From: Bradyrhizobium sp. NDS-1 | Lineage (GTDB): Bacteria; Pseudomonadota; Alphaproteobacteria; Rhizobiales; Xanthobacteraceae | NCBI RefSeq assembly: GCF_032918005.1 | Contig: NZ_CP136628.1 | Span: 6,557,501-6,621,500 of the forward strand | Length of the DNA stretch: 64,000 bases | Direction: 5' to 3' | Position numbers and translations under genes: made by a program | The notes under the pieces: model-generated | Database searches by the model: none | The model's input: only the letters and a program-made list of their open reading frames with translations | What the model was told of the DNA's origin: nothing | Shown here: positions 62,130 to 64,000 of the stretch, piece after piece | Layout of the letters: the number at the start of each line of letters is the position of its first letter | Numbering within the stretch: position 1 is the stretch's first letter

Positions 62130-63917
62130 ATGAACGAGAATGACATCCGGAATCTGGTCGCGGAGGTGAAGCAAGGCACGCTGTCGCGGCGCTCGTTCAT
62201 CCAGAAGGTGGCCGCGGTCGGTATAGCAGCTCCCATCGCGAGCCAGATCCTGGTCTGGAACGACGTCGCGATGGCGGATGCCACCCTGCCGTACAAACCG
62301 ACCAAGGCCGGCGGCGGCGGCACGCTCAAGGTCCTGCTGTGGCAGGCGCCCACGCTGCTCAATCCGCATTTCGCGCTCGGAACCAAGGACCAGATCGCTT
62401 CGCGCGTCTTCTTCGAGCCGCTCGCCGGCTGGGACAAGGACGGCAACCTGATTCCGTGCCTTGCCGCCGAGACCCCGACCAAGGCCAATGGCGGCCTTTC
62501 GGCCGACGGCCTGACCGTGATCTGGAAGCTGAAGCAAGGCGTCAAATGGCATGACGGCAAGCCCTTCACCGCCGACGACGTCGTCTTCACCTGGCAATAC
62601 GCCGCGGATCTGGCGACAGCGGCCTATACCACCGGATCCTACAAGGACATCAAGGTCGAGAAGATCGACGACTACGCCGTCAAGGTGATCTTCAAGGCGC
62701 CGACGCCGTTCTGGGCCGATCCGTTCGTCGGCTCGGTCGGGATGATCCTGCCAAGACATCTTTTCGGCGACTATGTCGGCGCCAAGTCGCGCGAAGCGCC
62801 GGGCAATCTGAAGCCGGTCGGCACCGGTCCGTACAAATTCCTCGAGTTCAAGCCCGGGGACCTGATTCGCGCCGAGCGCAATCCCGACTACCACATCAAG
62901 AACCAGCCGCATTTCGACACGCTCGAGATCAAGGGCGGCGGCGACGCCGTATCCGCGGCGCGCACCGTGCTGCAGACCGGCGAATACGACTTCGCCTGGA
63001 ACATGCAGGTCGAGGAGGAGGTGCTCAAGCGCATGGAGGCGGGCGGCAAGGGCAAGCTCGACATCACGCCGTCCGGCAACGTCGAGTTCATCATCCTCAA
63101 CACGACGGACCCGTGGACCGAGGTCGACGGCGAGCGCTCGAACGCCAAGACCAAGCACCCGACGCTGTCCGATCCCGCCGTGCGCCGTGCGATCAATCTG
63201 TTGATTGACCGCGATTCGATCCAGAAGTTCATCTACGGACGTGGCGCGCTCGCGACCGCGAGCTTCGTCAACGCGCCCAAGCAGTTCAAGTCGCCGAAGC
63301 TGAAATACGAATTCAGCATCGACAAGGCCAACAAGCTGCTCGACGAAGCCGGCTGGAAGAAGGGTGCGGACGGCATCCGCGAGAAGGACGGCAAGAAGCT
63401 CAAATACGTGTTCCAGACCTCGACCAATGCCCCGCGCCAGAAGACCCAGGCCATCATCAAGCAGGCCTGCGAGAAGGCCGGCATCGACATCGAGATCAAG
63501 GCGGTCACCGCCTCGGTGTTCTTCTCCTCCGACGTCGGCAATCCCGATACCTATTCGAAATTCTATGCCGACATGGAGATGTACAACACGACGCAGCCGC
63601 AACCCGATCCGGAGCGCCTGCTGAACCAGTGCGTGTCCTGGGAGATTGCCAGCAAGGACAACAAATGGCTCGGCCGCAACAATTCGCGCTATTCCGATCC
63701 CGAAGCCGACAAGGCCTACAAGGCCGCTCAAAACGAGCTCGATCCCGTCAAGCGCGCCGCGCTGCTGATGAAGGTCGACGAGATCTTCTGCGAGGCCAAC
63801 GTCTTCCTGCCGCTGCTCTCGCGCCACATCGTCAACGCCGGCGCCAACAATTTGATGATCGACATCTCCGGCTGGGACACCATCACGTGGAATCTGGCGG
63901 CGTGGCATCGGGTGTGA
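62130..63917 (+). CDS. Peptide/nickel-type ABC substrate-binding protein (SBP_bac_5)
   Basis: From ATG 62130 (GGAGGG at 62120-62125; a GTG at 62118 is less likely) the product has 595 residues. A Tat-like signal (LSRRSFIQKVAAVGIAAP) precedes the family-5 fold (QGVKWHDGKPFTADDVVFTW, then RRAINLLIDRDSIQKFIYGRG). It binds oligopeptides or similar solutes in the periplasm. Permease genes would be expected downstream, beyond the window edge. Confidence 0.92.
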   Translation: MNENDIRNLVAEVKQGTLSRRSFIQKVAAVGIAAPIASQILVWNDVAMADATLPYKPTKAGGGGTLKVLLWQAPTLLNPHFALGTKDQIASRVFFEPLAGWDKDGNLIPCLAAETPTKANGGLSADGLTVIWKLKQGVKWHDGKPFTADDVVFTWQYAADLATAAYTTGSYKDIKVEKIDDYAVKVIFKAPTPFWADPFVGSVGMILPRHLFGDYVGAKSREAPGNLKPVGTGPYKFLEFKPGDLIRAERNPDYHIKNQPHFDTLEIKGGGDAVSAARTVLQTGEYDFAWNMQVEEEVLKRMEAGGKGKLDITPSGNVEFIILNTTDPWTEVDGERSNAKTKHPTLSDPAVRRAINLLIDRDSIQKFIYGRGALATASFVNAPKQFKSPKLKYEFSIDKANKLLDEAGWKKGADGIREKDGKKLKYVFQTSTNAPRQKTQAIIKQACEKAGIDIEIKAVTASVFFSSDVGNPDTYSKFYADMEMYNTTQPQPDPERLLNQCVSWEIASKDNKWLGRNNSRYSDPEADKAYKAAQNELDPVKRAALLMKVDEIFCEANVFLPLLSRHIVNAGANNLMIDISGWDTITWNLAAWHRV

Positions 63918-63929
63918 GGGGATGCTCGC

Positions 63930-63978
63930 GTCCCGGACAAGCTGCAACGCGTTGAGCGTTGCAGCGCAGAGCCGGGAC
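63930..63978. repeat. Nested hairpin, probable intergenic repeat or terminator
   Basis: Outer arms GTCCCGG (63930-63936) and CCGGGAC (63972-63978) enclose a perfect 10-bp inner stem, GCTGCAACGC (63941-63950)/GCGTTGCAGC (63956-63965). Similar GTCCCGG-flanked palindromes are, by recollection, frequent between Bradyrhizobium genes. It starts 13 bases after the binding-protein stop and could also end that transcript. Confidence 0.55.
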
Positions 63979-64000
63979 CCAGGGCGACACGGGAAGATGT

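Noticed and set aside
61815..63947. Open frame of 710 codons on the minus strand
   Set aside because: It is the antisense shadow of the well-supported family-5 binding-protein gene.
1..64000. CRISPR arrays, tRNA or rRNA genes, insertion sequences
   Set aside because: No regularly spaced repeats, cloverleaf-type genes, transposase frames or flanking terminal repeats were seen on reading both strands.

Overview
The window reads as chromosome of a high-GC alphaproteobacterium, most likely Bradyrhizobium. The main reason is a compact 35 kb flagellar locus (about 12.3-48.7 kb) with the rhizobial set: an FtcR/LafR-type regulator, FlbT, FlaF, MotC, MotE, DUF1217 and DUF6468 proteins, a FlgD and a FlgJ of short alphaproteobacterial form, and two tandem flagellins of the type known as lateral flagellins (LafA) in Bradyrhizobium. 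All assignments come from reading the translated sequence; no database search was run.

Left flank (1-12.3 kb): the window opens inside an O-methyltransferase gene with a palindromic operator-like site upstream. Next is a winged-helix/TPR regulator, transcribed away from five small plus-strand genes: a DUF4242 protein, a six-cysteine secreted peptide, two secreted proteins sharing an unusual V/L-R-D-H-R repeat, and a methanethiol S-methyltransferase (MddA type). After these come a lytic transglycosylase, a HAD phosphatase, an SDR epimerase-like protein, a serine beta-lactamase-family hydrolase, a Tat-exported dienelactone hydrolase and a MarR-type regulator with four conserved C-terminal cysteines.

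Flagellar locus: almost everything is on the minus strand, in tightly overlapping transcription units read right to left. They are motA-fliM-DUF6468-fliN-fliG-flhB; flgB-flgC-fliE-flgG-flgA-flgI-motE-flgH-fliL-fliP; two separately terminated flagellin genes; fliF-fliH-motB-motC-fliK-sltF-like; and flgE-flgK-flgL-flaF-flbT-flgD-fliQ-flhA-fliR-fliJ-like-flgJ-flgN-unknown. DUF1217-flgF-fliI run divergently on the plus strand. The set covers the basal body, rod, hook, rings, export gate, export ATPase, switch, stator and filament. No filament cap (FliD), FliS, FliA, FlgM, FliO or chemotaxis gene was seen. The two flagellin genes share a 56-nt leader (52/56 identical) whose mRNA can pair with the ribosome-binding site of each gene. 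FlbT, the family that acts on flagellin mRNA leaders in Caulobacter, is encoded in the same locus.

Right flank (49-64 kb): a second MarR-type regulator, clearly paralogous to the first (67 of the first 100 residues identical, all four cysteines kept), closes the flagellar locus. Then come a ketopantoate-reductase-like protein preceded by a structured element, a LysE exporter and a HerA/DUF87-type ATPase. The last block is a minus-strand cluster that joins a luciferase-like FMN monooxygenase and two carboxymuconolactone-decarboxylase-fold proteins to a complete branched-chain-amino-acid-type ABC importer with a fused LivH-LivM permease. Upstream lie an orphan NlpA/MetQ-like binding protein and a divergent peptide-type (SBP_bac_5) binding protein.
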